Source of the DNA: Gemmataceae bacterium | GTDB lineage: Bacteria; Planctomycetota; Planctomycetia; Gemmatales; Gemmataceae | Length of the DNA: 64,000 nucleotides | Assembly (NCBI GenBank): GCA_019694755.1 | Contig: JAIBBI010000002.1 | Span: 42,763-106,762, forward strand | Direction of reading: 5' to 3' | Shown: one piece after another, positions 1 to 10,247 of the stretch | Numbering within the stretch: the stretch's first letter is position 1 | How the letters are laid out: every line of letters starts with the position of its first letter | Position numbers and translations under genes: made by a program | Notes under the pieces: generated by a model | What the model saw: only the letters and a program-made list of their open reading frames with translations | Told to the model about the DNA's origin: nothing | Database searches by the model: none

Positions 1-699
1 GATCTTCCGGCGGATCTCCTCAAGCTTGCCCGCGCGGATCGCCTCGTCGAGGGCCGCGAGCAGCTTCGGCGTCGTGAACATGCACTTGATGTTGTGCCCG
101 GCCGCGAGCACCGTCAGGGCCTGGTCAATGCAATGCTCCTTGTACCGGTTGGCCTCGTCGATCTTGCGCTCCTTGATGAGCTTGACCACCCAGCGCGGGT
201 CGAGGTCGACACAGAAGCAGATGCCGCCGCGGTGCTGGGCGAGGTGCTCGATGGCGAGCCGGAGCCGGCGCGGGCCCGACGGCCCCAGCATGAGCCAGTG
301 GCTGCCGCGGGGGAAATGCTCGTCGGGCAGTGTCTCCGACATCAGCTCGTAATCGATCCAGTGGTCCTCGATCACGACCCGCGACTTCGGGATGCCGGTG
401 GTGCCGCCGGTCTCGAAGACGTACACGGGCTTCTTCCCCTGATACGCCCGCGGCACCCACCGCGAAATGTCGGTGCCCGGGGCAGCCCGCAGCCAATCGT
501 CTTCGAACTCGCCGAACAGCTTCAGGTCGGCAAAGCCCTGCACGTCTTTCATCGGGTTGAAGTTGAACGACTTGGCCCGGTCGAGCCAGAACGGCGTGCC
601 GGTCTCGGGGTCGAAGTGCCAGCGGACGATCTCGCGCACTTGGGCGTCGAGCTTTTCGGCGGCGTCGTGGATCTGATCGCGGGTCGCTGTGTCGGCCAT
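1..699 (-). CDS. AMP-dependent CoA ligase, phenylacetate-CoA ligase-like (3' end outside window)
   Basis: The first 233 residues of an acyl-adenylate-forming enzyme that activates a carboxylic acid with ATP and then forms a CoA thioester. The P-loop-like motif FETGGTTGIPKSR lies near residue 95, which is the A3 motif of the ANL superfamily. The preceding 'WLDRAKSFNFNP' region is typical of planctomycete phenylacetate-CoA-ligase-like proteins. The frame is open to base 1, so the C-terminal lid domain is outside the window. The ATG at 697-699 opens the frame beginning MADTATRDQIHDAAEKLDAQ. It is divergent from the glycosyltransferase at 857. The substrate cannot be told from this half. Confidence 0.8.
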   Translation of the reverse strand, partial: MADTATRDQIHDAAEKLDAQVREIVRWHFDPETGTPFWLDRAKSFNFNPMKDVQGFADLKLFGEFEDDWLRAAPGTDISRWVPRAYQGKKPVYVFETGGTTGIPKSRVVIEDHWIDYELMSETLPDEHFPRGSHWLMLGPSGPRRLRLAIEHLAQHRGGICFCVDLDPRWVVKLIKERKIDEANRYKEHCIDQALTVLAAGHNIKCMFTTPKLLAALDEAIRAGKLEEIRRKI

Positions 700-856
700 G
701 GTGTGCCATCTCGCGGAGGCGGGCGGTGCCCTCTATTTCTAGGTGCCGGCTCTGCGGCATTCAAATCCGCCCGGCCCGCGACTTCCCGCCCGGCCCGATT
801 GCAGCCGGCCGGTTCGGGCGGTACGCTAATTTCACCTCCTTGATGGACTCCTGCTG

Positions 857-2245
857 ATGGTCGAACCGCGCATTTCGTTTGTCGTCCCGTGTCACAACGG
901 CTCGCAGTACCTCGACGACTGCGTCCGCAGCCTGCAGGCCCAGGAAGTGCCGTGCGAGATGATCCTGGTCGACGACCAGTCGACCGACGACTCGTACGAG
1001 CGGGCCCGGAAGCGGGCGGTCGAGTCGGCCATGCCGATCCTCGTCGTCTCGCAGAAGAATGCCGGGCCGGCCGCCGCCCGCAACGTCGGCCTGCGGACGG
1101 CCAGCGCACCTTACGTGTGCTTCCTCGACGTCGACGACCGGCCCCTGCCGAACTTCGCGTCCGCCATCCTCGGCCACCTCGACGCCAACCCCGGTCTCGT
1201 CGCCATCTACTCGCACATCGAACTTGTTAACTCGCATCGGCCCGTCGCCGACTGGCAGAAGGACGCGATCGAAAACAGTATCCCGAGCAATCTCGTCGTC
1301 CGCACGGATATTGCCCGGCGCATCGGCGGCTTCCCCGTTCACCCCGCGTTTCGCGGCCGGGCGGCCGGCGAGGACATCCTCTTCCGCGAGCAACTTGAGA
1401 TCTGGGGCAAGGTCGCCCGAGTCAACCTCGTGCTACTTCAGCACACGATCCGCCCGGGCAGCCACTTCGACTACTTCATGGACCGCGCGACGTTTCAGGA
1501 CGGGAAGATCATTATCAACGAGAGCTCGAAAGAGGAACTCGACGGCAGCCTCGAACGGGCCCGCGCGGAGTACAAGCAACTCGTCGGTCGGCGTACGGTG
1601 GATCACGTCCTCGACCAGCTCCGCGCCGAACTGCCCGCCAGCGCGAAGTTCCTCGAAATGGCCCAGCGCTTCGAGAGTGTGCAGGGGTTCCTCAATCCTC
1701 TCGAAGGGTTCGCGCTATACTGGCTCGCGTCCCGCTGGCCCATCGACGGCGCGACCGTCGAGATCGGCAGTTTCAAGGGCCGGTCGACCTGCTGGATCGC
1801 CACCGGCTGCAAGGAGCAGGGCAAGTCGAAGCTGACCGCGGTCGATCCGTTCACCGGATCACCGGAGCACCAGGCGGGCGGCTCGCACCCGGACCCGGAC
1901 ATCATCCGCACCGGCTCGACGCTGCAAGTGTTTCAGCACAACATCCAGCGGCATCAGCTCAACGACTGGGTGATCCCGCGGGTGGGCCGCTCGGCCGACG
2001 CCGTGCTCGGCTGGAATGAACGGATCCGCATGCTCTTCATCGACGGCGATCACTCTTACGAAGAGACCGCCCGCGACTTCCATACCTGGACGCCGTTCGT
2101 CGGCAACTACGGCATCGTCGCATTTCACGACGTCAACACCTGGCCGGGCGTGACCCAGTTCTTCAACGAACTCGGCCGATATCCCGGGCAGTGGAAGCCA
2201 CTCGGTGTGTTTCAGACGGTGGGGCTGATCGTCAAACTGCCCTGA
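857..2245 (+). CDS. Fusion of GT2 glycosyltransferase and class I SAM methyltransferase
   Basis: 462 residues. Residues 1-220 are a GT-A family 2 glycosyltransferase: SFVVPCHNGSQYLDDCVRSL at the start, VDDQSTDDS for nucleotide binding, and the DxD-like FLDVDDRP. After a helical linker, residues about 275-460 form a Methyltransferase_24-type Rossmann domain. It has the SAM loop 'VEIGSFKGRST' and the acidic motif 'LFIDGDHSYEE', then 'IVAFHDV'. Such two-domain proteins probably make and methylate a surface glycan. It is divergent from the CoA ligase and convergent with sixA, 7 bp away. The sugar donor and acceptor are unknown. Confidence 0.85.
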   Translation: MVEPRISFVVPCHNGSQYLDDCVRSLQAQEVPCEMILVDDQSTDDSYERARKRAVESAMPILVVSQKNAGPAAARNVGLRTASAPYVCFLDVDDRPLPNFASAILGHLDANPGLVAIYSHIELVNSHRPVADWQKDAIENSIPSNLVVRTDIARRIGGFPVHPAFRGRAAGEDILFREQLEIWGKVARVNLVLLQHTIRPGSHFDYFMDRATFQDGKIIINESSKEELDGSLERARAEYKQLVGRRTVDHVLDQLRAELPASAKFLEMAQRFESVQGFLNPLEGFALYWLASRWPIDGATVEIGSFKGRSTCWIATGCKEQGKSKLTAVDPFTGSPEHQAGGSHPDPDIIRTGSTLQVFQHNIQRHQLNDWVIPRVGRSADAVLGWNERIRMLFIDGDHSYEETARDFHTWTPFVGNYGIVAFHDVNTWPGVTQFFNELGRYPGQWKPLGVFQTVGLIVKLP

Positions 2246-2252
2246 GCCGGGA

Positions 2253-2750
2253 TTACTCTTCGACCGGCATGGTCCAGGTGGGCGTGAGCAGCCAGGCGAG
2301 CATGCCGCGATCCTTGTCGGGCACGCCTTCGCACTCGACCTTGGCGAGGCCGCCCTTCGCCAGCAGAATCTGCGCGTCGCGGCTGCCGATCAGCCGGCCG
2401 ATGAACGTGCTCAGGTCGGGCTCATGGCCGATCACTGCCACCGACTCGCCGCCGGTGCCGAGCAGGAACCGTGTGAGCTTGCGCGGCTTGCCGCCGGGCG
2501 ACAGGTGATGGCAGAACTCCAGTTCGCCGAGCGGACCGGGCATGTTTTGCAGCAACTCCTCGGCTGTTTGCCGGGCGCGCACCAGCGGGCTGGAGATCAC
2601 CGCATCGAAATGAACCTTCCGTGCGACCAGCGACCGCGCGAGGGCTCGGGCCTGCTCCCGGCCCTTCTCGGTCAGCGGGCGTTCTTCGTCCTTGTATTGG
2701 GCATCGTCGCGCGACACGGCCTCGGCATGACGAATCAGGTAGAGGTCCAT
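2253..2750 (-). CDS. sixA: Phosphohistidine phosphatase SixA
   Basis: 165-residue histidine-phosphatase-superfamily protein. The N-terminal RHG-type motif is LYLIRHAEA, with catalytic His8 next to Arg7. A second conserved block, 'VISSPLVRARQTAEEL', and a late 'VIGHEPDLSTFIGRL' supply the other arginine and histidine of the active site. SixA in E. coli removes phosphate from phosphohistidine in HPt or PTS proteins. The length is typical of SixA. It stands alone, convergent with the GT2 gene. Confidence 0.85.
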   Translation of the reverse strand: MDLYLIRHAEAVSRDDAQYKDEERPLTEKGREQARALARSLVARKVHFDAVISSPLVRARQTAEELLQNMPGPLGELEFCHHLSPGGKPRKLTRFLLGTGGESVAVIGHEPDLSTFIGRLIGSRDAQILLAKGGLAKVECEGVPDKDRGMLAWLLTPTWTMPVEE

Positions 2751-2885
2751 GAAGTGGCTCCGAAGACAATCGCAGGGTGGAACTGTGATGTTACCACGGG
2801 GGCCTGTTGATTAGACCCGCCACGCCGGGATTTCACAATCGGTCAGCCCGGCACAATCGATAAAACTCGCACTCTCTTGCCGACC

Positions 2886-3998
2886 TCAGGACCGGGTGAA
2901 TGCGAAGATGTACATGACAACGATGTCGTAAAGCCCGTGCACCAAAATAGATGCGGTCGTGTTGTACCGCCGGCGAACGAGGGCACAGACGTACCCGATT
3001 GCGAACACACCGACGACGCCGTCCCAGTGGTACTGGAACGCGTGCAGGGCGGCGAAGAGCAGGTTCGGCAACAGGATGCCGAGCCGCGGCTGGAGCAACC
3101 CGCGGACGAACAACTCTTCGGCGAGTCCCGCCGACGCGCCCATGACCAGCGGTGCGTACCAGGTCCGCGCGAAGTCGAGCATACGGGCAAACGCGTCTTC
3201 ATCGGTGGTGGGCCAATTAAGCTTGGTCCACAGCCATCGCTGGGCGAACAAGAAGACCGGCACGCCAACGACGAGGCCCGCCGTCACCGCCAGCGAAACG
3301 AGGATCGCCCTACCGGACAGTGGGCCGACGCCGAGCCGATCCAACACGGCACCCGCCGAGCGGTGCATCGGCCAACCGGCCGCCACGACGACGATGGCGA
3401 TGAGCCAGGCAAACTGGACGACCAATGCCACCACGAGCGTACTGCCCGAGAGGTCGTCCATCTTCGCGGCATCGCCGACGTCTAACATGGGCGGCCGACC
3501 GAGCACAATCAGCGGCGCGAGGCACACGCCGCACCCGGCCACCGCCGTCGCCAGTGCAAATGTCTGCGGGAACGACTGCGGGTCGAACGGCAGCCGGGCC
3601 GCCGCCCATGACCGCCCGCCGAGGGTGAAACACCAGAGGCCCGCGAGTGTCGCCAAACCCGCGAGCAGAAGCCCGACGATCATCGGCTGATAGAAGCCGG
3701 GCTGGATCTTCTCGCCGTCGGAATGCGCTTTGAGAACGAGCAGGACAACCAAAGTGCAGGCACAGCCAAAGAACGCCAGCCAACCGAAGAGCACTATCAG
3801 CCGCGCCGGTGCGGACGTGCGCGTAAACTGCAGCACGGCTGCGTTGAGGATTGGTGCGCTCAGAACAAGTCCGGCGAGGCCAACAATGCGGCCCGCGGGC
3901 CACAGCGCGAGCCCGGCCGACGCGAGACTCACAAAAGCCAAGGCCGCAAAGAACCCGTAGACGGACCAGCGGGACGGTGAAGGAACGCTATCGATCAT
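2886..3998 (-). CDS. CPBP family intramembrane glutamic endopeptidase
   Basis: 370-residue polytopic membrane protein of the CAAX prenyl protease 2 / bacteriocin-processing (Abi, CPBP) family. The catalytic elements sit at the C-terminus: EELFVR (Glu294-Glu295, Arg299), 'LFAALHA' (His319) and 'VHGLYD' (His354). About eight hydrophobic segments are visible. The first 150 residues are an extra membrane region ahead of the protease core. Members cleave within the membrane, but the substrate here is unknown. The next upstream gene on the same strand (the TlpA protein) ends 27 bp away, so the two may be co-transcribed. Confidence 0.8.
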   Translation of the reverse strand: MIDSVPSPSRWSVYGFFAALAFVSLASAGLALWPAGRIVGLAGLVLSAPILNAAVLQFTRTSAPARLIVLFGWLAFFGCACTLVVLLVLKAHSDGEKIQPGFYQPMIVGLLLAGLATLAGLWCFTLGGRSWAAARLPFDPQSFPQTFALATAVAGCGVCLAPLIVLGRPPMLDVGDAAKMDDLSGSTLVVALVVQFAWLIAIVVVAAGWPMHRSAGAVLDRLGVGPLSGRAILVSLAVTAGLVVGVPVFLFAQRWLWTKLNWPTTDEDAFARMLDFARTWYAPLVMGASAGLAEELFVRGLLQPRLGILLPNLLFAALHAFQYHWDGVVGVFAIGYVCALVRRRYNTTASILVHGLYDIVVMYIFAFTRS

Positions 3999-4024
3999 GG
4001 GGAAAGGCTACTGCCCGGCCGCGG

Positions 4025-5242
4025 TCATGGCCCGAGGCGCTTGCGGATGACCGCCTCGGCTTCGCCGATCGCGTTGCCGCCGACGCCGCGCCAGAGAATC
4101 GTGCCATCGCCATCGACGAGCACGAGGCACGGATAGCCGGCCGGGCGGAACTGCGCACGCACGGGGTCGGTCTCGGGTTCACCCGCAAGGAGAATACGGT
4201 AGTTGATCGACGGGATTGTCCGGCGAGCCTTCTGCACACGGGCGAGGTTCTGCCCGGCATTGCCGTTCTCACAGGCGATGCCGATCACTTCGAGACCCTG
4301 GAGGCGATAGACCTGCTGCAGGCGGACGAGGTCCGGGATCGCCCGCATGCACGGCCCGCACCACGTGCCCCAAAGATCGAACAGGACGACTTTGCCTTGA
4401 TGCTGCGAGAAGTCCCAGGTCCGATCTTCGGTGTCCTTCAGCCGGAGCGTGAGCAGTTTGCCGCCGTTGATGAGGCAGTCGGGCACCGGGCCGATCGACG
4501 GTCCGCCCTGGAACGCCGGGGCGGGCGTGGTGCCGGGCAGACTGCCGAACCCGGGAATGTTCGCCTTGGGCATCCCGCTCGGTTCGTTGCCGGCAATGAC
4601 CTCGGGCGCGGGCGGCGGGTAGAAGTCGCTCTTGGCCTGCGGTGCGCCCAACTCCGCGGCCGGGGGCGCGGGCCGTTCCGACGCCTGCGTCGCCACGAAC
4701 TCCGCACTCACCGGGATCAGGACTCGCGCATCGGGCGCGCGACAGACGACTTCGCCACCCACCGCTTTGCCGTCCTGCTTCAACTTCGCCTGCACGCGGT
4801 ACGATCGGCCGGGCGTCAGGCCACGGATGTAGAAGTGACCCTGCGCCGACGATTCCACGTCGCGGGCCGCTTCGCCGCTGCCGTCGGCCGGTTGGATCTG
4901 CACCGTCGCTGCGCCGACCGGTCGGCTGTACGGATCGACAACCCGCCCGGCGATCACGCCGGTGGGCTCGTCACTCGAGGTCGGGCTGGCTGGCTGAACC
5001 GGTGTCCGATCCGCGGGCACATTGACGGTCGGCTGGTTCTTGGACTTCGGGTTCTTGTCGCCCTGGGCCCAGAACGGGTCGTTGTTGTTGCGACTGGCGG
5101 GCGGCGGCTGGCGGTTGTCGGCCACGCCCGACGACTTGCCCGCGCTCTGACAGCCGATGACGGTCGCGCAAGCGAGCACGGCCGCGTGAATCACACGGAG
5201 TACTCGGCCGATTGTCGCCCGGTTTGACATCACCAATATCAT
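4025..5242 (-). CDS. TlpA-type thioredoxin lipoprotein with carboxypeptidase-regulatory-like domain
   Basis: About 405 residues. The N-terminus has a lipoprotein-type signal ending 'AVLACATVIGC', so the protein is probably anchored in a membrane facing the periplasm. Then follow a low-complexity Pro/Asn linker, a carboxypeptidase-regulatory-like beta domain ('GVIAGRVVDPYSRPVGAATVQI'-type block), and a C-terminal TlpA thioredoxin domain with the redox motif WCGPC in 'LFDLWGTWCGPCMRAIPDL'. Such proteins reduce or shuffle disulfides outside the cytoplasm. The start is placed at the ATG at 5240-5242; the ATG at 5228-5230 is an equal alternative. A longer reading frame upstream is not signal-like. 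Confidence 0.8.
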   Translation of the reverse strand: MILVMSNRATIGRVLRVIHAAVLACATVIGCQSAGKSSGVADNRQPPPASRNNNDPFWAQGDKNPKSKNQPTVNVPADRTPVQPASPTSSDEPTGVIAGRVVDPYSRPVGAATVQIQPADGSGEAARDVESSAQGHFYIRGLTPGRSYRVQAKLKQDGKAVGGEVVCRAPDARVLIPVSAEFVATQASERPAPPAAELGAPQAKSDFYPPPAPEVIAGNEPSGMPKANIPGFGSLPGTTPAPAFQGGPSIGPVPDCLINGGKLLTLRLKDTEDRTWDFSQHQGKVVLFDLWGTWCGPCMRAIPDLVRLQQVYRLQGLEVIGIACENGNAGQNLARVQKARRTIPSINYRILLAGEPETDPVRAQFRPAGYPCLVLVDGDGTILWRGVGGNAIGEAEAVIRKRLGP

Positions 5243-5459
5243 CGTTTCCGTTCCCGCTGCCGGCCGCAATAGCGTGTTGAGGGGGCCGGGGCAATCCGAA
5301 CCCGGCACCCGTAGCGGGACTGGCGCGGCGGGAGGAGTTTACCCAGAGCGTACACTTTGCCAGGGCGCGGCGGCCGTTCCTCTTGTCCGGCCCCGCGGGG
5401 CACGCTATAGCGACGGTGGCCCGGGAAACCCGGGCGTATTTCGACTTCGGGTGCGACGC

Positions 5460-6065
5460 ATGGCAGATCGATCCTTCCGCCGCTGGCTCTACATGCTGGC
5501 CATCATCGGGCTGACCCTGGATCTGGGCAGCAAATATGCGGCGTTCCGATTACTCGGTAACGCCGGGCAAGGCGGTGACTTCGACGTCATACCCGGTGCG
5601 TTCAAGTTCATTGCCCAGTTCACCGCGACCCCGCTCGAAACCGGCACCTGGCGTGAGTCGCTGCAGGCCGCCAACGGCGCGTCGATGCCCCGGGTCAACC
5701 ACGGCGCGCTGTTCGGCATCGGCGGGGGAATGCAGTTCACGGCCAACGGCATGTTCGCGGCCATCAGTTTGTTCGCCGCCTGTGCGATTCTGATCTGGAG
5801 CCGGAAGTCGGCCACCTCGCACGACCCGCTGCTGTGTGCCGCGCTGGGTCTGATCCTCGGCGGCACGCTCGGCAACCTGTTCGACCGCGTGGTGTTTCAC
5901 GGGGTCCGCGACTTCCTCTACTTCTACTGGATCGAATGGCCGGTCTTCAACGTGGCCGACTGCTGCCTCGTCACCGGCGCGGGCCTGCTCATGCTCCAAG
6001 CCGTCTGGCCCGCCCGGGCAGTCAAGGACGACGCGCCGAAGCCGGAGTTGGCCGCGGCGCGGTAG
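5460..6065 (+). CDS. lspA: Signal peptidase II-like lipoprotein processing protease
   Basis: 201-residue membrane aspartic protease that removes signal peptides of prolipoproteins. The two catalytic aspartates are Asp142 in 'GNLFDRV' and Asp167 in 'FNVADCCL'. The 'VNHGALFGIG' motif (Asn80) and four hydrophobic segments also match LspA. It is longer than E. coli LspA (164 residues) because of an extended periplasmic loop at residues 40-80. The ATG at 5460 gives a normal membrane N-terminus; upstream residues in the open frame are not family-like. Lipoproteins elsewhere in the window (5242, 39136, 58905) would be substrates of such an enzyme. Confidence 0.85.
   Translation: MADRSFRRWLYMLAIIGLTLDLGSKYAAFRLLGNAGQGGDFDVIPGAFKFIAQFTATPLETGTWRESLQAANGASMPRVNHGALFGIGGGMQFTANGMFAAISLFAACAILIWSRKSATSHDPLLCAALGLILGGTLGNLFDRVVFHGVRDFLYFYWIEWPVFNVADCCLVTGAGLLMLQAVWPARAVKDDAPKPELAAAR
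6042..6065. repeat. 24-bp direct repeat, copy 1 (3' end of lspA)
   Basis: The last 24 bases of lspA, including its stop codon, recur without a mismatch at 6692-6715. Together they bracket the ankyrin gene. Confidence 0.9.
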
Positions 6066-6140
6066 GCAAAACTATCCGCGTTAGCCGCGACGCGCAGCGG
6101 AGCGATTGAGGCCAATGAGCCCCGCACGTCATGGTCGCGC

Positions 6141-6653
6141 TCAGCCCGGGTTGATACCCTTCAGGAATTCGACTGACTTCATTCGTCCGAGATTCTCTGC
6201 TTCTTCGAGTGGCGTTGCGTAGTCGTCGATGGTTGTTCGTTCGGTCAGTTCTGCTCCATGCCTGATCAGGATCTTCAACGCCTCGATGTCCTCCAGGTTT
6301 GCCGCCAGATGGGCAGGAGTATAGTCGTTGATTCCGTGTGCATTGACTGGAGCCCCGGCAACGAGCAGTGCCTCCAATACTTCGAGCCGATCGTCGCGAT
6401 CTCGTTCAATGGCGCAGTGCAGCACGGTATATCCGGTGTCACGAATTGCCAGATCGACCTGTTTGTCCAGCATCCAAAGGATCGACTCCTTCGAGCCGCT
6501 GCCAATAGCGTTGGTGATCCAATGGTCGCCGATGAAATCGGCGACGCCGTGTGGAAACGAGGCAATCTCCCGAGACAAGGCCTCGAGGTCTTCACGTGAG
6601 CCGTTGGCGAGGATCCGCATGATACGATCGTATTCGGCGTAGATCGCGTCCAT
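6141..6653 (-). CDS. Ankyrin-repeat protein
   Basis: 170 residues with about three ankyrin units: 'TGYTVLHCAIERDRDDRLEVLEALL' (in two parts around residue 80), 'NDYTPAHLAANLEDIEALKILIRHGAEL', and a degenerate last one, 'DYATPLEEAENLGRMKSVEFL'. It is probably a cytoplasmic protein-binding scaffold; no signal peptide is seen. The ATG at 6651-6653 (MDAIYAEYDRIMRIL) is preferred because the longer upstream frame reads through the duplicated lspA tail. The gene lies between two 24-bp direct repeats, which suggests arrival by a small insertion or duplication. Confidence 0.75.
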   Translation of the reverse strand: MDAIYAEYDRIMRILANGSREDLEALSREIASFPHGVADFIGDHWITNAIGSGSKESILWMLDKQVDLAIRDTGYTVLHCAIERDRDDRLEVLEALLVAGAPVNAHGINDYTPAHLAANLEDIEALKILIRHGAELTERTTIDDYATPLEEAENLGRMKSVEFLKGINPG

Positions 6654-6691
6654 GTGAGTGGTGGCTCCGTTCAGAAGCGCAGGGGGCACGA

Positions 6692-6715
6692 CCGGAGTTG
6701 GCCGCGGCGCGGTAG
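6692..6715. repeat. 24-bp direct repeat, copy 2
   Basis: Identical to the 3' terminal 24 bases of lspA (6042-6065). The spacing is 650 bp, with the ankyrin gene between the copies. Confidence 0.9.
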
Positions 6716-6724
6716 TCCGTTGAA

Positions 6725-7456
6725 TCAGCCATTGCCGGGATAGAACTGCCACCACTCGAACCCGTCGCCCGGCGACGCGTCGGCCACAAACTCCAGGTGC
6801 AGGATGCGGCGGTGGAGTGTCGTCCCTTCGTTCGAACTCCTGCTACAGTGGGAAACGAGGGGCCGAATCGCCAGCACGTCTCCGGGTTCGGCAAGAACCG
6901 GCAACGCGCCGGCATCGCTCGACTCCATGGACTTCCCGTTGCGATGTGACCCCGGCAGCACGAACAGCGCACCGTTGTCGAGCGTTGCAGGGTCGAGGTG
7001 TATCCGAAGTGTCAGCATCCGTTCGAGAACATCGACGGGGGCCTCGACGTGCGGCACTCCCACCTTTGTTGTCGGCTTGCTGAATCGGTCGCTCGCGATC
7101 GCATTGTCGCGCACGGCAATGGTGAGATCCTTGTGCCACGGCAGCGACCATGTCTGATCCGGCGGTTTGTCGAAGTACAATCCGCGGACCAGCCCAAACC
7201 GCGCACCGAGCCGTTCACGAAGCAGGTCAACCAGCACGGTCTTTCGCCATACGTTGACGGCGGGCGGCCAAAGCGTCAGTACGTTGCGGGCCGCAAACAC
7301 GTCCCCGGCCGCACTCCGGCGTACCGCTTCGGAGTCACTCCGGGAAAGCGCCCGGCTCAGGTCGATACGAATATCATTCACTTCCGACGGCGAGAAGATG
7401 GACCTCGCTAAGGTAAGGCCATCCACGTCCAGATCGAATGCAAGCGTTGCCGTCAT
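6725..7456 (-). CDS. Phytanoyl-CoA dioxygenase (PhyH) family protein
   Basis: About 243 residues with the non-heme Fe(II)/2-oxoglutarate oxygenase layout. 'LPWHKDLTI' supplies the His-x-Asp pair, and 'LAIRPLVSHCS' supplies the distal His, with 'NEGTTLHRRILHLEF' following as the oxoglutarate-binding Arg region. 'DNGALFVLPGSH' is a strong PhyH family signature. These enzymes hydroxylate small molecules; the substrate is not evident. The ATG at 7454-7456 (MTATLAFDLDVDG) is chosen over one five codons earlier because it fits the family start better, but both are possible. Confidence 0.8.
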   Translation of the reverse strand: MTATLAFDLDVDGLTLARSIFSPSEVNDIRIDLSRALSRSDSEAVRRSAAGDVFAARNVLTLWPPAVNVWRKTVLVDLLRERLGARFGLVRGLYFDKPPDQTWSLPWHKDLTIAVRDNAIASDRFSKPTTKVGVPHVEAPVDVLERMLTLRIHLDPATLDNGALFVLPGSHRNGKSMESSDAGALPVLAEPGDVLAIRPLVSHCSRSSNEGTTLHRRILHLEFVADASPGDGFEWWQFYPGNG

Positions 7457-7580
7457 GTCAGCTCGAGCCAATCACGCGGATAATCGATAGCCGCATTGGG
7501 GCAAACAAACTCCCATGGATCACCCGCAGGTAGTGTGTCTGCAAGTCGTCGCTCGGACAACTCCGTGACTGGCTTGGCAT

Positions 7581-7898
7581 TCAGCCATTCGGCTCTTTGC
7601 AGGCCTCCTGGAATGCCTGCTCTGCGTTGGCCAGCGCTTCACAGTCGCAGTACCCGCCGTTGTCGTTGAGCCACAGTTCGATTGGCCTCGCTTCGACTCC
7701 GGCGTTGCTACACCAATCACGAACCAATCGCAGCGTGTGGCTGCATTCATTACGGGAGAGTTCAGCGTCGAGCCAATCGAACATCGCAGACAACTGCTCC
7801 CGCGGTAACGGGAACTTGGCTCTGGCCGCGGCACTCTTCTGAGCTTTCCAAGCCGTCAGCGCGGCTTTCCGGTTCTGTTTGTCAGGGCGAGCCGCCAT
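7581..7898 (-). CDS. DUF2695 domain protein
   Basis: 105 residues. The C-terminal half, 'DWCSNAGVEARPIELWLNDN' followed by 'GGYCDCEALANAEQAF', matches the DUF2695 signature, in which GGYCDCEVL is the hallmark. The N-terminus is basic and helical. Function is unknown. No membrane segment or signal peptide is seen. It lies 21 bp upstream of the 3' end of sucD on the same strand but is probably a separate unit. Confidence 0.7.
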   Translation of the reverse strand: MAARPDKQNRKAALTAWKAQKSAAARAKFPLPREQLSAMFDWLDAELSRNECSHTLRLVRDWCSNAGVEARPIELWLNDNGGYCDCEALANAEQAFQEACKEPNG

Positions 7899-7919
7899 CG
7901 TACGCCCTCCGCCACCCGT

Positions 7920-8798
7920 TTACTTCTTCCGCGCGATCGCCCGTTGCACCGCGGCGGCCAGTTCGGCGGGGGTGGCGGCGACTTCGATGTTTGCGGCTTT
8001 CAGCGCGGCGATCTTGTCCGCGGCCGAGCCGCTGCCGCCGCTGATGATCGCGCCGGCGTGACCCATGCGTTTGCCCGGCGGGGCGGTCTGCCCGGCGATG
8101 AACGCCGCCACCGGCTTGGTGACGTGCTGCTTCACGAACGCCGCGGCTTCTTCCTCGGCCGTGCCGCCGATCTCGCCGATCATCAGGATCGCGTCGGTGC
8201 CGGGGTCGGCCTGGAACAGCTTCAGGCAGTCGATCTGGTTGGTGCCCGGGATCGGGTCGCCGCCGATGCCGACGCAGGTGCTCTGACCCATGCCGAGGCT
8301 GGTGAGCTGCCAGACGGCTTCGTAGGTGAGCGTGCCCGACCGGCTGATGACGCCGACGTTGCCGGGCTTGTGGATGTAGCCGGGCATGATGCCGATCTTG
8401 CACTGGCCGGGGGTGATGATGCCCGGGCAGTTGGGCCCGATGAGCCGACAGTTCGGCTTCGTCGCGAGGAACCGCTTCACCTTGGCCATGTCGAGGACGG
8501 GCACGCCCTCGGTGATGGCGACGATGAGGCGGATGCCGGCGTCGGCCGCCTCCATGATGGCGTCGGCCGCACCCGCGGGCGGCACGAACACCATGCTCGT
8601 GTCCGCGCCAGCCTTCTGCACGGCTTCATGCACGGTGTTGAACAGCGGGAAGCCTTCCTTGACGGTGCCGCCCTTGCCCGGCGAAATACCGCCGACCATC
8701 TGCGTACCGTACTCCCGGCAATGGATCGAGTGAAACGTCCCCACCTTGCCCATGCCCTGGCAGATCACGCGCGTATTCTTGTCGACCAGAATGCTCAT
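7920..8798 (-). CDS. sucD: Succinyl-CoA synthetase alpha subunit
   Basis: 292 residues. Binds CoA in the N-terminal Rossmann domain ('[20 protein letters not shown]') and carries the phosphorylated active-site histidine His247 in '[19 protein letters not shown]'. With SucC it interconverts succinyl-CoA and succinate with substrate-level phosphorylation in the TCA cycle. The start at 8796-8798 ([11 protein letters not shown]) is the family start; the open frame upstream overlaps sucC and is not coding. It follows sucC by 37 nt, so the pair forms an operon. Confidence 0.95.
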   Translation of the reverse strand: MSILVDKNTRVICQGMGKVGTFHSIHCREYGTQMVGGISPGKGGTVKEGFPLFNTVHEAVQKAGADTSMVFVPPAGAADAIMEAADAGIRLIVAITEGVPVLDMAKVKRFLATKPNCRLIGPNCPGIITPGQCKIGIMPGYIHKPGNVGVISRSGTLTYEAVWQLTSLGMGQSTCVGIGGDPIPGTNQIDCLKLFQADPGTDAILMIGEIGGTAEEEAAAFVKQHVTKPVAAFIAGQTAPPGKRMGHAGAIISGGSGSAADKIAALKAANIEVAATPAELAAAVQRAIARKK

Positions 8799-8835
8799 AA
8801 GAAGTCGCCCTGCTTCGGTGTTTCGTGGTGTGTCG

Positions 8836-10026
<1,191 letters not shown>

Positions 10027-10079
10027 GCTCGATGTCCGCTCTGATTTTGCTTGAAGGTGTTATAGAGAAGTGCAATGAT

Positions 10080-10111
10080 GAAAGCCCACCGGTTGTAACC
10101 GGTGGGCTTTC
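10080..10111. repeat. 32-nt hairpin, copy 1 (between divergent genes)
   Basis: Near-perfect palindrome with arms AAAGCCCACCGGTT and AACCGGTGGGCTTT. It lies between the divergent starts of sucC and the AAA ATPase, where a terminator would not be expected. One base in the loop differs from the copy at 11761-11792. Confidence 0.85.
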
Positions 10112-10247
10112 GTAATTTCGAGCGCAAGAATCGTTGACCGCCGACGTATAACTTCTGTAGTCCGGGCGGGCTCCCGCCAGACCCCACCAGTTTTATCCGA
10201 ACCTTCCACCGGACCGTGCGGTCTTACCCCGCATGAAGGAGCCTGCG

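Noticed and set aside
3851..5227. Long plus-strand frame opposite the TlpA lipoprotein
   Set aside because: Arg/Asp/Ala-rich antisense product with no recognisable motif, whereas the minus strand has a clear WCGPC domain.
10080..10111. Hairpin at 10080 as a terminator
   Set aside because: Both neighbouring genes read away from it, so nothing is available to terminate; it is listed as a repeat.
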